A stretch of 64,000 bases of DNA from DLKC01 sp002478885 (GCA_046329585.1 JAXLUI010000003.1:434001-498000), one strand, 5' to 3'; counted from the stretch's first letter, positions 8,707 through 18,461 are shown. Notes: a model not told the origin generated them from the sequence alone. Numbers and translations are program-made.

Positions 8707-9486
8707 ATGTTAAAAGAAACCTTGATAAAAGCAACCAACGAGGCGGCAAAAGTGCTCACGGCATATTTCAACCAGCCGCTTGTTATCACACACAAAGAAG
8801 GCGTAAACAACCTGGTAACCGAAGCCGATCACAAAAGCGAAGCCGTTATTATAGGCATTATCAAAGAAAGCTTTCCGGGCCATCACATACTCACCGAAGA
8901 ATCAGGCGATCTTAGCCAGGAATCTGAATACAAATGGATCATTGACCCGATCGACGGTACGGTGAATTTTGCAAACGGCCTGCCGATTTGTTGTGTAAGC
9001 ATTGGTATAGAACACAGGGGCAAGATGATCATGGGAGCTGTTTACAACCCTTTTATGAATGAATTCTTCTTCGCAGAGCGGGGCGCCGGCGCAACACTCA
9101 ACGACAAGCCGATTCACGTTAGCGAAAAATCAGAAGCCATGAAAAGCTGCCTGGCAACAGGTTTTCCTTACACCTATCTCGATATGCCAAATGGCCCGCT
9201 CGGTGTTTTCAGCAGGCTCATAAGAAAAGGTATACCTGTGCGCAGGCTTGGCAGCGCAGCCATTGATCTTTGCTGGGTTGCAGCAGGCCGCTTCGACGGG
9301 TTTTATGAACATAAACTGCAGGCATGGGACAGCGCCGCGGGCATCGTTATCGTAGAGGAAGCAGGTGGCCGTGTTACCGATCTTAAAGGCAATGAATACA
9401 GCCCCTACCAGCCGGGAATAATCGCGACCAATGGCAGGATTCACGACGAACTCTGCCGCTGGATCAATACCGAAGTGGAGATGTAA
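8707..9486 (+). CDS. Inositol monophosphatase family protein
   Basis: The product is 259 residues from the ATG at 8707. The frame extends upstream to a GTG at 8614, but that stretch is the dispersed repeat and the family N terminus begins with MLKETLIKATNEAAKVL. The metal-binding motifs are in order: EADHKSE, then EESG, then DPIDGTVNF, then WDSAAGIVIVEEAGG. These place it in the FIG/IMPase superfamily of magnesium-dependent, lithium-sensitive phosphatases acting on inositol monophosphate, histidinol phosphate or PAP in the cytoplasm. Which of these is the substrate is not decided by the motifs. The next gene, thiL, follows after 118 bp. Confidence 0.9.
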   Translation: MLKETLIKATNEAAKVLTAYFNQPLVITHKEGVNNLVTEADHKSEAVIIGIIKESFPGHHILTEESGDLSQESEYKWIIDPIDGTVNFANGLPICCVSIGIEHRGKMIMGAVYNPFMNEFFFAERGAGATLNDKPIHVSEKSEAMKSCLATGFPYTYLDMPNGPLGVFSRLIRKGIPVRRLGSAAIDLCWVAAGRFDGFYEHKLQAWDSAAGIVIVEEAGGRVTDLKGNEYSPYQPGIIATNGRIHDELCRWINTEVEM

Positions 9487-9604
9487 TGCCCAGGGGTTAA
9501 AATTTTTACAACAAAAGGAAAGTTGATCTGGTATACACCAGGTCAATTCTTTTTTACGATACCTTGTATCGCTTTTCTTTAAAACATATCACAACCATAC
9601 TTTC

Positions 9605-10639
9605 ATGAGTGAAACAAGAACGGAAATCAGCAGCCTGGGCGAGTTTGGACTAATCAATCATCTCACACGCAATTTTGAAACAAAACAGGCATCAACCGTT
9701 GTCAGCGTTGGCGATGATGCGGCCGTAATAGACCACTTTGGCAAGCAAACAGTGATTACCACCGACCTGCTTATTGAAGGTGTGCACTTCGACCTGATGT
9801 ACACACCGCTGAAACATCTTGGCTACAAAAGCGTGATCGTGAACCTGAGCGATATTTATGCAATGAATGCTACCCCCACTCATATTACCATGAGTATTGG
9901 TATAAGCAACCGTTTTAGTGTGGAGGCGATAGATGAGTTTTATGAGGGTGTTTATGCTGCGTGCGAAAGATACAATGTTGACCTCGCCGGGGGCGACACC
10001 TCTGCATCGCAAAAAGGATTTATTATTTCCGTGACGGCAATAGGTGAAGTGGCACCCGGGAAATTTGTAAAGCGAAGCACGGCTAATAAAGGCGACCTTA
10101 TTTGCGTATCCGGTGACCTTGGCGGAGCATTTCTTGGCCTTACATTGCTCGAAAGGGAAAAGAAAATATTTCTCGAAAGCCCGCAGGTGCAGCCCGACCT
10201 TGAGAATGAGGACTACATCGTTGGCCGTTTGCTAAAACCGGAAGCGAGAAAAGACATCATCGACTTCCTGGAAGACCGTGGCGTAGTGCCGACTGCAATG
10301 ATGGATGTGAGTGACGGCATCAGCAGTGAAATACTGCATATATGCAGGCAAAGCGGGCTTGGCTGTAAAATCTATGAAGAGAAATTACCCATTGCGGAAG
10401 ATGCAAGAAAGGCGGCCTTTAAATTCGGGCTTGATGCAACCGTGTGCGCACTCAATGGTGGTGAGGATTACGAACTGATTTTTACCATGAGCCAGGATGA
10501 CTACGATAAAATAACCATAAATGAAGAAATTAGTGTGATCGGCTATATGACCGATGAAGAGGAAGGCTGTAAATTCCTGTCAAAAGGCGGCAACACATTC
10601 AATATTACGGCACAGGGCTGGAACGCTTTTGGCAAATGA
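9605..10639 (+). CDS. thiL: Thiamine-phosphate kinase ThiL
   Basis: The product is 344 residues, matching the family. ThiL phosphorylates thiamine monophosphate with ATP to give thiamine diphosphate, the last step of the pathway. The motifs VGDDAAV, TTDLLIEGVHFDL, NLSDIYAMNATP, GGDTSAS, MDVSDGI and LNGGEDYELIF are in the AIR-synthetase-like order expected, with the aspartates forming the Mg/ATP cluster. No other thi genes are nearby. The product supplies the cofactor of enzymes such as KorA upstream, a link by pathway only. Confidence 0.96.
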   Translation: MSETRTEISSLGEFGLINHLTRNFETKQASTVVSVGDDAAVIDHFGKQTVITTDLLIEGVHFDLMYTPLKHLGYKSVIVNLSDIYAMNATPTHITMSIGISNRFSVEAIDEFYEGVYAACERYNVDLAGGDTSASQKGFIISVTAIGEVAPGKFVKRSTANKGDLICVSGDLGGAFLGLTLLEREKKIFLESPQVQPDLENEDYIVGRLLKPEARKDIIDFLEDRGVVPTAMMDVSDGISSEILHICRQSGLGCKIYEEKLPIAEDARKAAFKFGLDATVCALNGGEDYELIFTMSQDDYDKITINEEISVIGYMTDEEEGCKFLSKGGNTFNITAQGWNAFGK

Positions 10640-10677
10640 ACCGGCACCAATAACAACGAATCAAAAAGTACAGATGA

Positions 10678-12333
10678 ATGGGGCCGGACTTGAAGAAGTA
10701 TAAATGGAAGTTTCAATGCCTGCTTTCAACAGGGTCAGGTCAGCCAAAAACCGGCCCGGAAAGCAGTATAGGCAATATTGGTCTGACAGGCAACTACTCA
10801 AAACAATGCAGCAAAAGAGTGCGGCCCCAAATCCCCCAAAACAACATACCCGGTAATTTTAGTCTTTTCTGCTTACTGCTCGTCACAATCTCGGTTATAG
10901 GCTGTAGTACCGCGAGAATAACAGGCTTCGATCCCGCTCAGAAACTGGACCCGGGAAAGATGCAACGCGACTTTATACTGTTGAAAAAAATACTGGAAGC
11001 AAATCATCCAAGCCTCTACTGGTATACTTCGAAAGACAGTCTCGATATTTATTTTAACGAGGCGCTTGCTGGCATGAACGACTCGCTCACCGAATTGCAA
11101 TACAAGAACAAAGTATCGTGGTTTATCAGCAAGATCAATTGCGGTCATACTTCCGTAAGCGTTTCCAAAACGTATATGGAATACGCAAAGGACCACCCGC
11201 CTGCTCGGTTTCCACTTGTGCTCAAATGCTGGAACGATAGCCTGGTTGTCCTTGGTAGCATGCAGCGAAACGATACCGTTTTTAAACGTGGAACAATTAT
11301 TACTTCGATAGATAACCGGGCCAACAGGTATATTATTGATTCGCTTTTCCAATATATAAGCACGGATGGCTATTCCAATAATTTTAAGAACCAGGCAGTG
11401 AGCTTTAATTTTCCGCAGTACTATGCATATGCTTTCCCGGTAAAGGATTCAATGCTTGTGGGATATACCGATTCCGCAGGGATAAATAAAACGGCTTATG
11501 TAAAAATTTATCGCCCGGTAAAAGATACCGGTAAAAAACCGTTGATGCCGCCACCGCCTGCACCATCGCGTAAAGAACAAAAAAAAATCAGGCTACTCAG
11601 CAAAAGAAGCCTGGAATACGATTCCAGCAACCATCTTGCCTATATGCGGGTTGCCACTTTCAGTACAGGAAAGCTTAAAAGTTTTTTCCGGAAGAGTTTC
11701 AGGGAAATTGAAGAAAAACAGGTACCAGACCTGGTAATCGACCTCCGTGAAAACACCGGCGGAAAAATAAACCTGAGCACAAAACTTGCGCGTTATTTAA
11801 AAGACACCTCCTTTCATGTGGCCGACACGGTTGCAGCCACCAGCCGCAGTTTAAAATATGCACGGTACCTGCAGCCCTCCCTGCCCTTCCGGCTGATGAT
11901 GCGTTTTACCACAAGGAAGGAAAGTGATGGGAAATTTCATTTCAAAAACCTGGAGCAACACTATTACAAACCATACAGCAACAGCCATTACAACGGGAGG
12001 ATATATATTATACAGGGCGGCTACACCTTCTCGGCTGCGTCAATGTTCGTACTGCAACTGAAAGGCCAGCAGAACGTAACCGTTGTTGGCGAAGAAACCG
12101 GTGGCGGTAACTACGGTACTTCAGCCGTGCACCTGCCTTCTGTCATTTTACCTGGGACAAAAATAAAAGTGTCGCTGCCATTATATCGGGTGGTGCCTGA
12201 CCGCACGCAGGTAAAAGATGGCCAGGGCATTATGCCCGATGTATATGTGCCACCTTCTTCGGTCGCCATCAAAAAAGGAATAGACCCTAAACTTGAAAAA
12301 GTGCGGGAAATAATTAGGCAAAAAGACAAGTAG
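10678..12333 (+). CDS. S41 family peptidase, predicted lipoprotein
   Basis: The open frame encodes 551 residues from the ATG at 10678. The start is uncertain: the lipoprotein signal (LFCLLLVTISVIGC) sits unusually far in, at about residues 62-76, and an in-frame GTG at 10819 would place it about 14 residues from the N terminus. The C-terminal half has the S41 (C-terminal processing/tricorn) core with DLRENTGG and the catalytic Ser452 in GGYTFSAAS, followed by VVGEETGGGNYG. I do not see a clear PDZ domain. These enzymes cleave peptides at the cell envelope. Substrate is unknown. The gene sits 38 bp after thiL but is not related in function. Confidence 0.85.
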   Translation: MGPDLKKYKWKFQCLLSTGSGQPKTGPESSIGNIGLTGNYSKQCSKRVRPQIPQNNIPGNFSLFCLLLVTISVIGCSTARITGFDPAQKLDPGKMQRDFILLKKILEANHPSLYWYTSKDSLDIYFNEALAGMNDSLTELQYKNKVSWFISKINCGHTSVSVSKTYMEYAKDHPPARFPLVLKCWNDSLVVLGSMQRNDTVFKRGTIITSIDNRANRYIIDSLFQYISTDGYSNNFKNQAVSFNFPQYYAYAFPVKDSMLVGYTDSAGINKTAYVKIYRPVKDTGKKPLMPPPPAPSRKEQKKIRLLSKRSLEYDSSNHLAYMRVATFSTGKLKSFFRKSFREIEEKQVPDLVIDLRENTGGKINLSTKLARYLKDTSFHVADTVAATSRSLKYARYLQPSLPFRLMMRFTTRKESDGKFHFKNLEQHYYKPYSNSHYNGRIYIIQGGYTFSAASMFVLQLKGQQNVTVVGEETGGGNYGTSAVHLPSVILPGTKIKVSLPLYRVVPDRTQVKDGQGIMPDVYVPPSSVAIKKGIDPKLEKVREIIRQKDK

Positions 12334-12475
12334 GCCCGGTCAGGAGGTTGCAATGTTTCATGTCACCAGTGACTGCGTTTGCCCGGAGAGAAAGACCGGG
12401 TGTCACAAATCTGTACACAGAACATCCTGTGTTCCCCCCGTAAAACTGGCTAAGACTGAATTTGGAAAAAACCGG

Positions 12476-13021
12476 TCAATTATTCGGAACCCGCTGGATG
12501 CTTGTCCGGTTATTTTGAGCAGGGAAGTAAGGGGTGAAAGGATAACTGCTTTTCTCTATAGCTATACTGCCTGAAATAGAAAACGTACGCTGATCGTTAA
12601 TGTACGTTAAACCCATCTCAGCCCTGGAATACATACCGATACTATTTGCATTGGCAATCCCATTACTTTGCCAGCCCTTATTGCTGTTGGCAGTTAGAAA
12701 GGAACGGTTAAAATTGATATAGGCCGGTGCAACAGAAACCCCTGCAAAAGCATAAAGATTATTATTGAGCTTCCGGTTGAGCTGCAGGCTCAAAGGTGCG
12801 GCTAACATCGTTGCACTGCCGCCCCTGAAAAAATTAAAGCTCGTAGAGATACTGGCGGACGTGTTCACAAACCAATTCTTATTATGCCCGCTGTCATTTA
12901 ATCTCAGGCTATTTGCAAAAGATTGTCGTTGGGCATAGTCGATATAGCTTCCCGGAAAAAAGGTTTGAGCCTTCACCGCGAAGGAAGAAATCATGATCAA
13001 CAATACAAATACATTCCGCAT
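12476..13021 (-). CDS. Secreted protein of unknown function, probable small outer-membrane barrel
   Basis: The product is 181 residues with a signal peptide (MRNVFVLLIMISSFAVKAQ). The mature part alternates polar and hydrophobic residues in strand-like blocks (VNTSASISTSFNFF, LYAFAGVSVAPAYINF, YSRAEMGLTYI, RTFSISGSIAIEKSSY), which suggests an outer-membrane beta-barrel. It ends in a polar tail rather than the usual terminal aromatic. I do not recognise a family. It is convergent with the S41 gene. The overlapping + strand frame at 12353-12574 is not considered real. Confidence 0.65.
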   Translation of the reverse strand: MRNVFVLLIMISSFAVKAQTFFPGSYIDYAQRQSFANSLRLNDSGHNKNWFVNTSASISTSFNFFRGGSATMLAAPLSLQLNRKLNNNLYAFAGVSVAPAYINFNRSFLTANSNKGWQSNGIANANSIGMYSRAEMGLTYINDQRTFSISGSIAIEKSSYPFTPYFPAQNNRTSIQRVPNN

Positions 13022-13318
13022 ACAAATTGAATTCAGTCGTAAAATTACGTTGGTTAAAGTTACAAGAAATGAAAAATATGTTTCAGCGTATTGCCCTGCT
13101 TTTTTTCAATCGCCGACGCTGCCCCGCTTATCTCTTGCTCTTCAGGGGGAAGTTAACCACCCGATGGCCAAAATACAAAACCTGGCTCATGGCACAGTAC
13201 CGCATCTTTACTTAAAAAAATGTTTACGTTCCACGGGTACTAATAAACTATGCTTCTCCTGCTTGCTGACTTTAGGTGGAAATAGCGAACCTGTTGCTGC
13301 AGAACAATTCAGCAGATG

Positions 13319-13346
13319 AAGTGTGCGACGCAACGAAGATGCCAGG
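13319..13346 (+). repeat. Dispersed repeat, F copy
   Basis: AAGTGTGCGACGCAAC followed by GAAGATGCCA. It lies in the 456 bp gap 13022-13477 upstream of the TonB-type receptor. I see no gene in the rest of that gap. Confidence 0.75.
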
Positions 13347-13477
13347 AGTATTAAAGCTGGTCTCCCCAAAGAAGTTCCAGCAGAAGTGATGGCAAGCGGT
13401 TATATCCTCCATCCACACATAGAACCGCTAACCCATTTTCCTTAAGCAAAAACAAAAAGCCTGTTTAATTTGCCCGC

Positions 13478-15913
13478 ATGCTGCGTCACGGGAAACATAT
13501 AGTATTTGCTTTATTGTTGATCATTAGTGCCAACAAAAGCTTTGCTTTTAACACGCCTGATAGCTTTTACCTGCACATAACCGTTACCAATGACCAACAA
13601 CAACCACTCGAATTTGCAATTGTAAGCCTGTTAAACGCAAACAATAATACACTGGTTAAAACAGAATTGACGGACAATAAAGGGAAGGTGCTGCTCAATA
13701 ACATCGCCGGGGGAAGCTATTACTGCAGTATTAGTTTTACCGGGCACACTACAGACACCACAGCCATCATTAACCTGGTACCGGGCGGATCGAGAGAAAT
13801 GGCCATTATATTGCATGCACAAAGCAATACATTGCAAAACGTGACCGTGCAGTCAGTGAAACCCTTGGTACAATTTGAACAGGGCAAAGTGATCGTGAAT
13901 GTAGATGCATCACCCACGAATGCAGGCACGAGCATTCTCGATGTACTGGAGAAATCGCCCGGTGTTACAGTTGACAAAAACGGTGGAATAAGCCTGAAGG
14001 CAAAACCTGGCGTACTGATTTTAATAGACGGCAAACAGACTTATCTCTCCGGGGCCGATCTTAATAACCTTCTTAGCAGTATGAGTTCTTCACAGGTCGA
14101 CCAGATAGAACTGATGGTCAACCCCTCAGCCCGTTACGACGCCAATGGAAATGCAGGCATCATCAATATCAGGACAAAGAAAAACAAGCAAAGGGGTTTC
14201 AACGGCAGTTATACCGCCACTTATAGCCAGGGGCGCTATCCAAAAGCCAATACCAGTATTAATCTCAACTACCGAAATGGTAAGGTCAATAGCTTCTTCA
14301 ACTACAGCTACAATTACAACAGGGCCTATTCAGATCTCTATGCGCTGCGCACCTACTATGATGAGGCAGGTAACAAGGCCGCGGTACTCGATCAGCCAAC
14401 CCTCTTTACAGGAAAGAATTTTAATCATACGCTTAAAACAGGGCTGGATTTTTTTGCCTCATCAAAAACATCATTTGGTATTGCCATTACGGGCATTCTT
14501 ACCAAACGCAAAGGCAATTCTGATGCAACAGCGACATGGCTGGGCCCCGATGGTGGGATCGACTCAAGTATCAAAACCCTCGGCACAACCGACTATCGTT
14601 TGGTAAACGCTGCCGTTAACCTGAATATGAAACACAGTTTCAGCAAAAAACAGGATATCAGTGTGGATCTTGACTGGCTGCATTACGATATCCATAACCA
14701 GCTTTATTTTAGCAACAGCACTTTGCCCTCCACAGCAATTTCTGATGCATCAGACGGCGACATTCCCTCCACGCTAAAAATACTCACCGGGAAAGCAGAT
14801 TACACTTTGCAGCTTCCCAATAATGGTAAGTTTGATGCAGGCTGGAAATCTTCGCATATCAATACTGATAACCTCGCCGACTATGACTATTATGATGGCC
14901 ATAGCTGGCAACCTGATTATGGCAAAAGCAACCACTTTCTTTATACCGAAGATATACTTGCATTTTATAACAGCGTCGATCAGCAGTTGGGCCAGTTTAC
15001 CATGCAACTTGGGTTGCGTTATGAGAACACCTCGTACAACGCCAGCCAGCTCGGCAATGCCGTACGAAAAGACTCCGCCTTTACCCGTAAATATGATGGA
15101 TTCTTCCCTTCTGGCTTTATTACCTGGCAGGCAGATTCTTCCAACAGTTTCACGTTCACCGCAGGCCGGCGCGTAGACCGCCCCCCGTTTCAGCAACTGA
15201 ATCCCTTTGTGTTCATCGTGAATAAATACACCTACCAGACAGGGAACCCTTATATGAAACCACAGTATAGCTGGAATCTCGAGCTCAGTCACCAATATAA
15301 GAATTACCTCACTACCACACTTTCTTACAGCTTCATTAAAGACTATTTCTCACAGCTCTTTCTCACAGACAGCGTGGGCATACTCTACTACTCCCAGGGC
15401 AATGTAGGCAAGGCATACATTGCCGGGCTATCGCTCAGCACACAGGTATCACCCGCAAAATGGTGGAGCCTGACTGCGCAGGCCCTGGTTAATTACAAAA
15501 AGCTGAAGGGTTATGTTTGGAATGAATACGCGTCTGACATCTGGCAGTTTAATATCAGCGCCAACAATCAGTTTAAAATAAGCGATCGATATACAGCAGA
15601 ACTGTCAGGTTTTTATACCAGCCCTGCACGCAATGATCTGCAGGAGAAACTGCTCCCTACTGGCCAGCTTAATATCGGGTTGGCAAGACCTGTGTTAAAA
15701 AAGAAAGGCACGTTAAAACTCAGTATCCGCGACATCTTTCACACTATGGTAATGGAGGGCAATACCGATTTTGAACATGCACATGAATACTTTATTATCC
15801 GCCGCGATTCCCGTGTGATTAGCATCTCCTTCACATACCGTTTCGGCAAGCCACTGAAGAGCATCAAACGCAGCAGCGGTGCAGAAGCTGAAATGGAAAG
15901 GGTAAATGGATAG
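13478..15913 (+). CDS. TonB-dependent receptor-like outer-membrane beta-barrel protein
   Basis: The product is 811 residues. A signal peptide (about 1-23) is followed by a carboxypeptidase-regulatory-like Ig domain (about 28-115, FAIVSLLNANNNTLVKTELTDNKGKVLL) and a plug-like region (DVLEKSPGVTVDKNGGISLK, VLILIDGKQTYLSGADL, IELMVNPSARYDANGNAGIINI). The remainder is a long run of aromatic beta-strands forming the barrel. This architecture is the 'outer membrane beta-barrel family protein' group common in Bacteroidota. It lacks the SusC-specific features and has no SusD partner, so a glycan import role is not supported. The ligand is unknown. The chain continues about 20 residues past the last strand (SISFTYRFGKPL). 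Confidence 0.9.
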   Translation: MLRHGKHIVFALLLIISANKSFAFNTPDSFYLHITVTNDQQQPLEFAIVSLLNANNNTLVKTELTDNKGKVLLNNIAGGSYYCSISFTGHTTDTTAIINLVPGGSREMAIILHAQSNTLQNVTVQSVKPLVQFEQGKVIVNVDASPTNAGTSILDVLEKSPGVTVDKNGGISLKAKPGVLILIDGKQTYLSGADLNNLLSSMSSSQVDQIELMVNPSARYDANGNAGIINIRTKKNKQRGFNGSYTATYSQGRYPKANTSINLNYRNGKVNSFFNYSYNYNRAYSDLYALRTYYDEAGNKAAVLDQPTLFTGKNFNHTLKTGLDFFASSKTSFGIAITGILTKRKGNSDATATWLGPDGGIDSSIKTLGTTDYRLVNAAVNLNMKHSFSKKQDISVDLDWLHYDIHNQLYFSNSTLPSTAISDASDGDIPSTLKILTGKADYTLQLPNNGKFDAGWKSSHINTDNLADYDYYDGHSWQPDYGKSNHFLYTEDILAFYNSVDQQLGQFTMQLGLRYENTSYNASQLGNAVRKDSAFTRKYDGFFPSGFITWQADSSNSFTFTAGRRVDRPPFQQLNPFVFIVNKYTYQTGNPYMKPQYSWNLELSHQYKNYLTTTLSYSFIKDYFSQLFLTDSVGILYYSQGNVGKAYIAGLSLSTQVSPAKWWSLTAQALVNYKKLKGYVWNEYASDIWQFNISANNQFKISDRYTAELSGFYTSPARNDLQEKLLPTGQLNIGLARPVLKKKGTLKLSIRDIFHTMVMEGNTDFEHAHEYFIIRRDSRVISISFTYRFGKPLKSIKRSSGAEAEMERVNG

Positions 15914-16221
15914 GCGACCATCAATTGTTAAAGGGTGACCGATCGGTAAAAGCGCAATCTTGATTAATTGGCACCTGTTTTTATTTTCTTTCGGATTGTG
16001 CCCATATCTACGGACGCACCCGGAAAAAATCACCCTACCCTAACATCATAATCTTCTAAGCAGATACTCATGGGGTAATTCCAGTCATTTGATTTTCAAT
16101 TAATAAGCTGACTGGAGCACTGTAAGTTCCATCTACTGCTTCTTTTTGGAACGAAATTTGGCTGAACGGTAAGTAGCGATTATAAAAGCGCATATTTATT
16201 AACAAGTAAATTAAATTTTAA

Positions 16222-16659
16222 ATGAAAAAGAACAGCATTTTTAAATTCGCATTTATCCTTGCACTGTTTTTATCTGTAACAACACTAAATAATGTAGTTA
16301 GCGCACAAACGGTAAAAGCAACTCCTGCGCCAAAAGGCAGTTGGCAGCATTTGGGAACTGCAACGGTGAGTTATGGTGTAGATAAGGATGTGATAAAAGT
16401 AAGCGGCGCTGACGCATTCCGGAAATTGAAATTTATGGTCCACGATGCTAAACTGGAAATCTATGATATGGATGTTTTTTTTGAAAATGGTGAACACCAG
16501 GATATCCAGGTCAGATCAATAGTGGAGCGTGGTGGCGAAAGCCGGGTGATTGACCTGCAAGGCAACACGAGACGAATCGATAGGGTTACGATCGTATACA
16601 AGACTGTACCGGGTAATAATTTTGAAAAGGCCAAAGTGAGCCTCTGGGGTGAAAAATAA
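16222..16659 (+). CDS. Secreted protein resembling DUF2541 (YaaI-like)
   Basis: The product is 145 residues with a signal peptide to about residue 29 (VVSAQ). The mature sequence contains the spacing WQHLGTATVSYGVDKDVIKV, FRKLKF, FENGEHQDIQVRSIVERGG, RVIDLQGNTRRIDRV and VSLWGEK, which resembles DUF2541 proteins such as E. coli YaaI. I base this on the pattern and cannot confirm it by search. No function is known. It is monocistronic with its own terminator. The 308 bp gap before it (15914-16221) shows nothing I can assign. Confidence 0.7.
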   Translation: MKKNSIFKFAFILALFLSVTTLNNVVSAQTVKATPAPKGSWQHLGTATVSYGVDKDVIKVSGADAFRKLKFMVHDAKLEIYDMDVFFENGEHQDIQVRSIVERGGESRVIDLQGNTRRIDRVTIVYKTVPGNNFEKAKVSLWGEK

Positions 16660-16680
16660 TCTACTTAATCGAAGAGCACA

Positions 16681-16710
16681 AAAGGCAACGAAAGATTCGT
16701 TGCCTTTTTA
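16681..16710 (+). terminator. Intrinsic terminator after the DUF2541-like gene
   Basis: A perfect 11 bp stem AAAGGCAACGA (16681-16691) pairs with 16697-16707, with a 5 nt loop and a T tract. Confidence 0.9.
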
Positions 16711-16850
16711 TTAATGCGCCGGCTTTCGGTTATTAAATTCCCCCACGAAACCGTGCCAAACCATCATTGAAAAGATGATCCGATTGCTATAAAAAAATCA
16801 TGCTGATCCTTAAAGCATATTTCATACAACGCGACCTTTCGTGTTCCGGT

Positions 16851-17042
16851 TCACCGTCGCTGAAGCATCCTGCCCGGCAGCATAATAATCCCCTTTAAAA
16901 GGCTAAACACACCATCCACCGCAATACCAACCAACCTGAATGGAAGGGAAATCAGCCAGAACAACGGGTATAACACCAGGGCCAGTATGGCGAGTGGCCA
17001 GCAAAGTATAAAAAGTATGATCCAGGCTAAAAATGTAAACAT
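16851..17042 (-). CDS. Small integral membrane protein, 63 residues, function unknown
   Basis: The 63-residue chain has two closely spaced hydrophobic stretches (FLAWIILFILCWPLAILALVL and LFWLISLPFRLVGIAVDGVF) and a basic tail (PGRMLQRR). Composition and length are coherent for a real small membrane protein, and the gene occupies an otherwise empty space between convergent and divergent neighbours. I do not recognise a family. Confidence 0.6.
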   Translation of the reverse strand: MFTFLAWIILFILCWPLAILALVLYPLFWLISLPFRLVGIAVDGVFSLLKGIIMLPGRMLQRR

Positions 17043-17221
17043 GTAATGAAGATAATATTGCTACTTCCGGCATCCTACCAGATTTACATGAACGGCGGCC
17101 CGGGCTTGCCAAACAGGCCATACGGCTTATGCAACGACAAGGTCACCTGCAATGGCTCCCGTTTTCATCTTATGTTATGTTATTGGCTAACTTTACCCGC
17201 TCAAACATTTGGAAATAATTT

Positions 17222-17863
17222 ATGAGAAAACTTATTTTAAGCTTGTTTTTTGCCGCAGGTTTCGCTGCAATTGCAACAGCCCAGCACGTACGCTTAAATA
17301 CATACGGTGGGTATGTATTCAACGACCAGGTAAATGCTTACAACAGCAATACCTCTTACTTCAATGGCACGGTGGAAGGCGGGTTTCAATGGGGCGGAGG
17401 ACTCGAATACATGGTCAACCGCGCTTTCGGCATTGAATTCAACTATCTGCGCCAGGATGCGAATGCACCTTTCACGTATTACAACGATGGGGTGAAAAGC
17501 CAGGACTTTGCTATGAACATCAACTATTATCTTTTTGACTTCAACCATTATTTTGAATTATCCAACCACAAAGTAGAACCCTTCCTGGGCGCTGGTTTGG
17601 GATGGGCCGGGCTTAGCGCTTCAAGTGAAGGCAAATCCGGCAACAGGTCAGCCTTTGCCTGGAATGCAAAGGGCGGCACCAACATCTGGCTTGGCAGCAA
17701 AGGGAAGGTAGCGTTAAAACTGCAGGCGCAACTGGTATCGGGTTCTGCCGCAACAGGCGGTGGTTATTTCTGGACCTACTGGGGACCTGTTTATGCCAAC
17801 ACGTACACATCCCTTTACCAGTTTGGTTTGGGCGGCGGCCTCACGTTTAAACTGGGCAAATAA
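17222..17863 (+). CDS. Outer-membrane beta-barrel protein (porin/OmpA-barrel type)
   Basis: The product is 213 residues with a signal peptide ending AIATAQ at about residue 20. It contains amphipathic strands with Gly and aromatic residues (VRLNTYGGYVF, GFQWGGGLEYMVNRAFGIEFNYLR, HKVEPFLGAGLGWAGL, GKVALKLQAQL, LYQFGLGGGLTFKLGK). The terminal strand ending in a Gly-Lys is typical of the Bacteroidota 'outer membrane beta-barrel' group of 8 to 10 strands. Function unknown. It is likely transcribed alone. Confidence 0.85.
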   Translation: MRKLILSLFFAAGFAAIATAQHVRLNTYGGYVFNDQVNAYNSNTSYFNGTVEGGFQWGGGLEYMVNRAFGIEFNYLRQDANAPFTYYNDGVKSQDFAMNINYYLFDFNHYFELSNHKVEPFLGAGLGWAGLSASSEGKSGNRSAFAWNAKGGTNIWLGSKGKVALKLQAQLVSGSAATGGGYFWTYWGPVYANTYTSLYQFGLGGGLTFKLGK

Positions 17864-17930
17864 ACAGCCGGTTATTGGTAAGCACTGTTTCAGCGAAAGG
17901 CACAATTATTCAATACATTTTTTGGGTATC

Positions 17931-17969
17931 GGCTGCAGTATTTCATGGCATCGCCAATTGCTACGCTCA
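17931..17969 (-). repeat. Dispersed repeat, degenerate extended F copy in reverse orientation
   Basis: GGCTGCAGTATTTCATGGCA followed by TCGCCAATTGCTACGCTC. The outer flank is well preserved (complement of GATGCCATGAAATACTGCAG) while the core has several changes. It lies between the barrel gene and the small gene at 18086. Confidence 0.55.
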
Positions 17970-18085
17970 GTTAGGGGTTCCTCATTTATGGCAGCGCAAC
18001 AGCCGCGCAATAGGGAAGTCCCGGAACGCCAGCCTGCGCAAGGCCTTCCGTTTACTTTATGTGGTAACAAACAACAGGTCGCACA

Positions 18086-18340
18086 ATGAGCGAAAACGAC
18101 TTTACACTAACCGTTTTATACAAAGGCATCTTGCAGGAGTTTACGGGTAGGCTTCTGTTACAGGGTTATACTTACAAAATAATACTGCTGCTGGATGATA
18201 CGGAAACCTGTTTCGAACGCGATGAAACAGGTTCTTTTCGCGTAGTTGCCATGCGCGGGCAGGACGAGCAGAAACTGGAAAAGATAGACAGGCAGTTATT
18301 GCAATTGTTAGCAGAAAAGCTGGAAGAAGTACTCAGCTGA
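18086..18340 (+). CDS. Small uncharacterised cytoplasmic protein, 84 residues
   Basis: The chain is soluble and acidic with no signal peptide. It has a strand-rich first half (FTLTVLYKGILQEFTGRLLLQGYTYKIILLLDD) and a helical C terminus (DEQKLEKIDRQLLQLLAEKLEEVLS). The sequence is well formed and is followed by a strong terminator, so I treat it as real. I do not recognise a family. Confidence 0.65.
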   Translation: MSENDFTLTVLYKGILQEFTGRLLLQGYTYKIILLLDDTETCFERDETGSFRVVAMRGQDEQKLEKIDRQLLQLLAEKLEEVLS

Positions 18341-18376
18341 CCGGGACCCATTGGCTGCTCGTTTATTACCGGCTAA

Positions 18377-18410
18377 AAAAAAGCAATCACCCAAACATGA
18401 TTGCTTTTTT
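18377..18410. terminator. Bidirectional intrinsic terminator
   Basis: A perfect 13 bp stem (18377-18389 with 18398-18410, core AAGCAATCA) has an 8 nt loop and is flanked by A and T tracts. It separates the convergent small gene and the DEAD-box helicase gene. Confidence 0.9.
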
Positions 18411-18461
18411 TATGATCTGGGGCCATTAGCGCTAATATTGCAGTTGCCGGTTATAAGCCGG

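Noticed and set aside
12353..12574. 73-codon open frame on the + strand
   Set aside because: It overlaps the 3' end of the secreted-protein gene on the opposite strand and has no signal, motif or promoter.
13478..15913. Possible SusC of a polysaccharide utilization locus
   Set aside because: The receptor lacks SusC-type features and is too short (811 residues), and no SusD gene follows.
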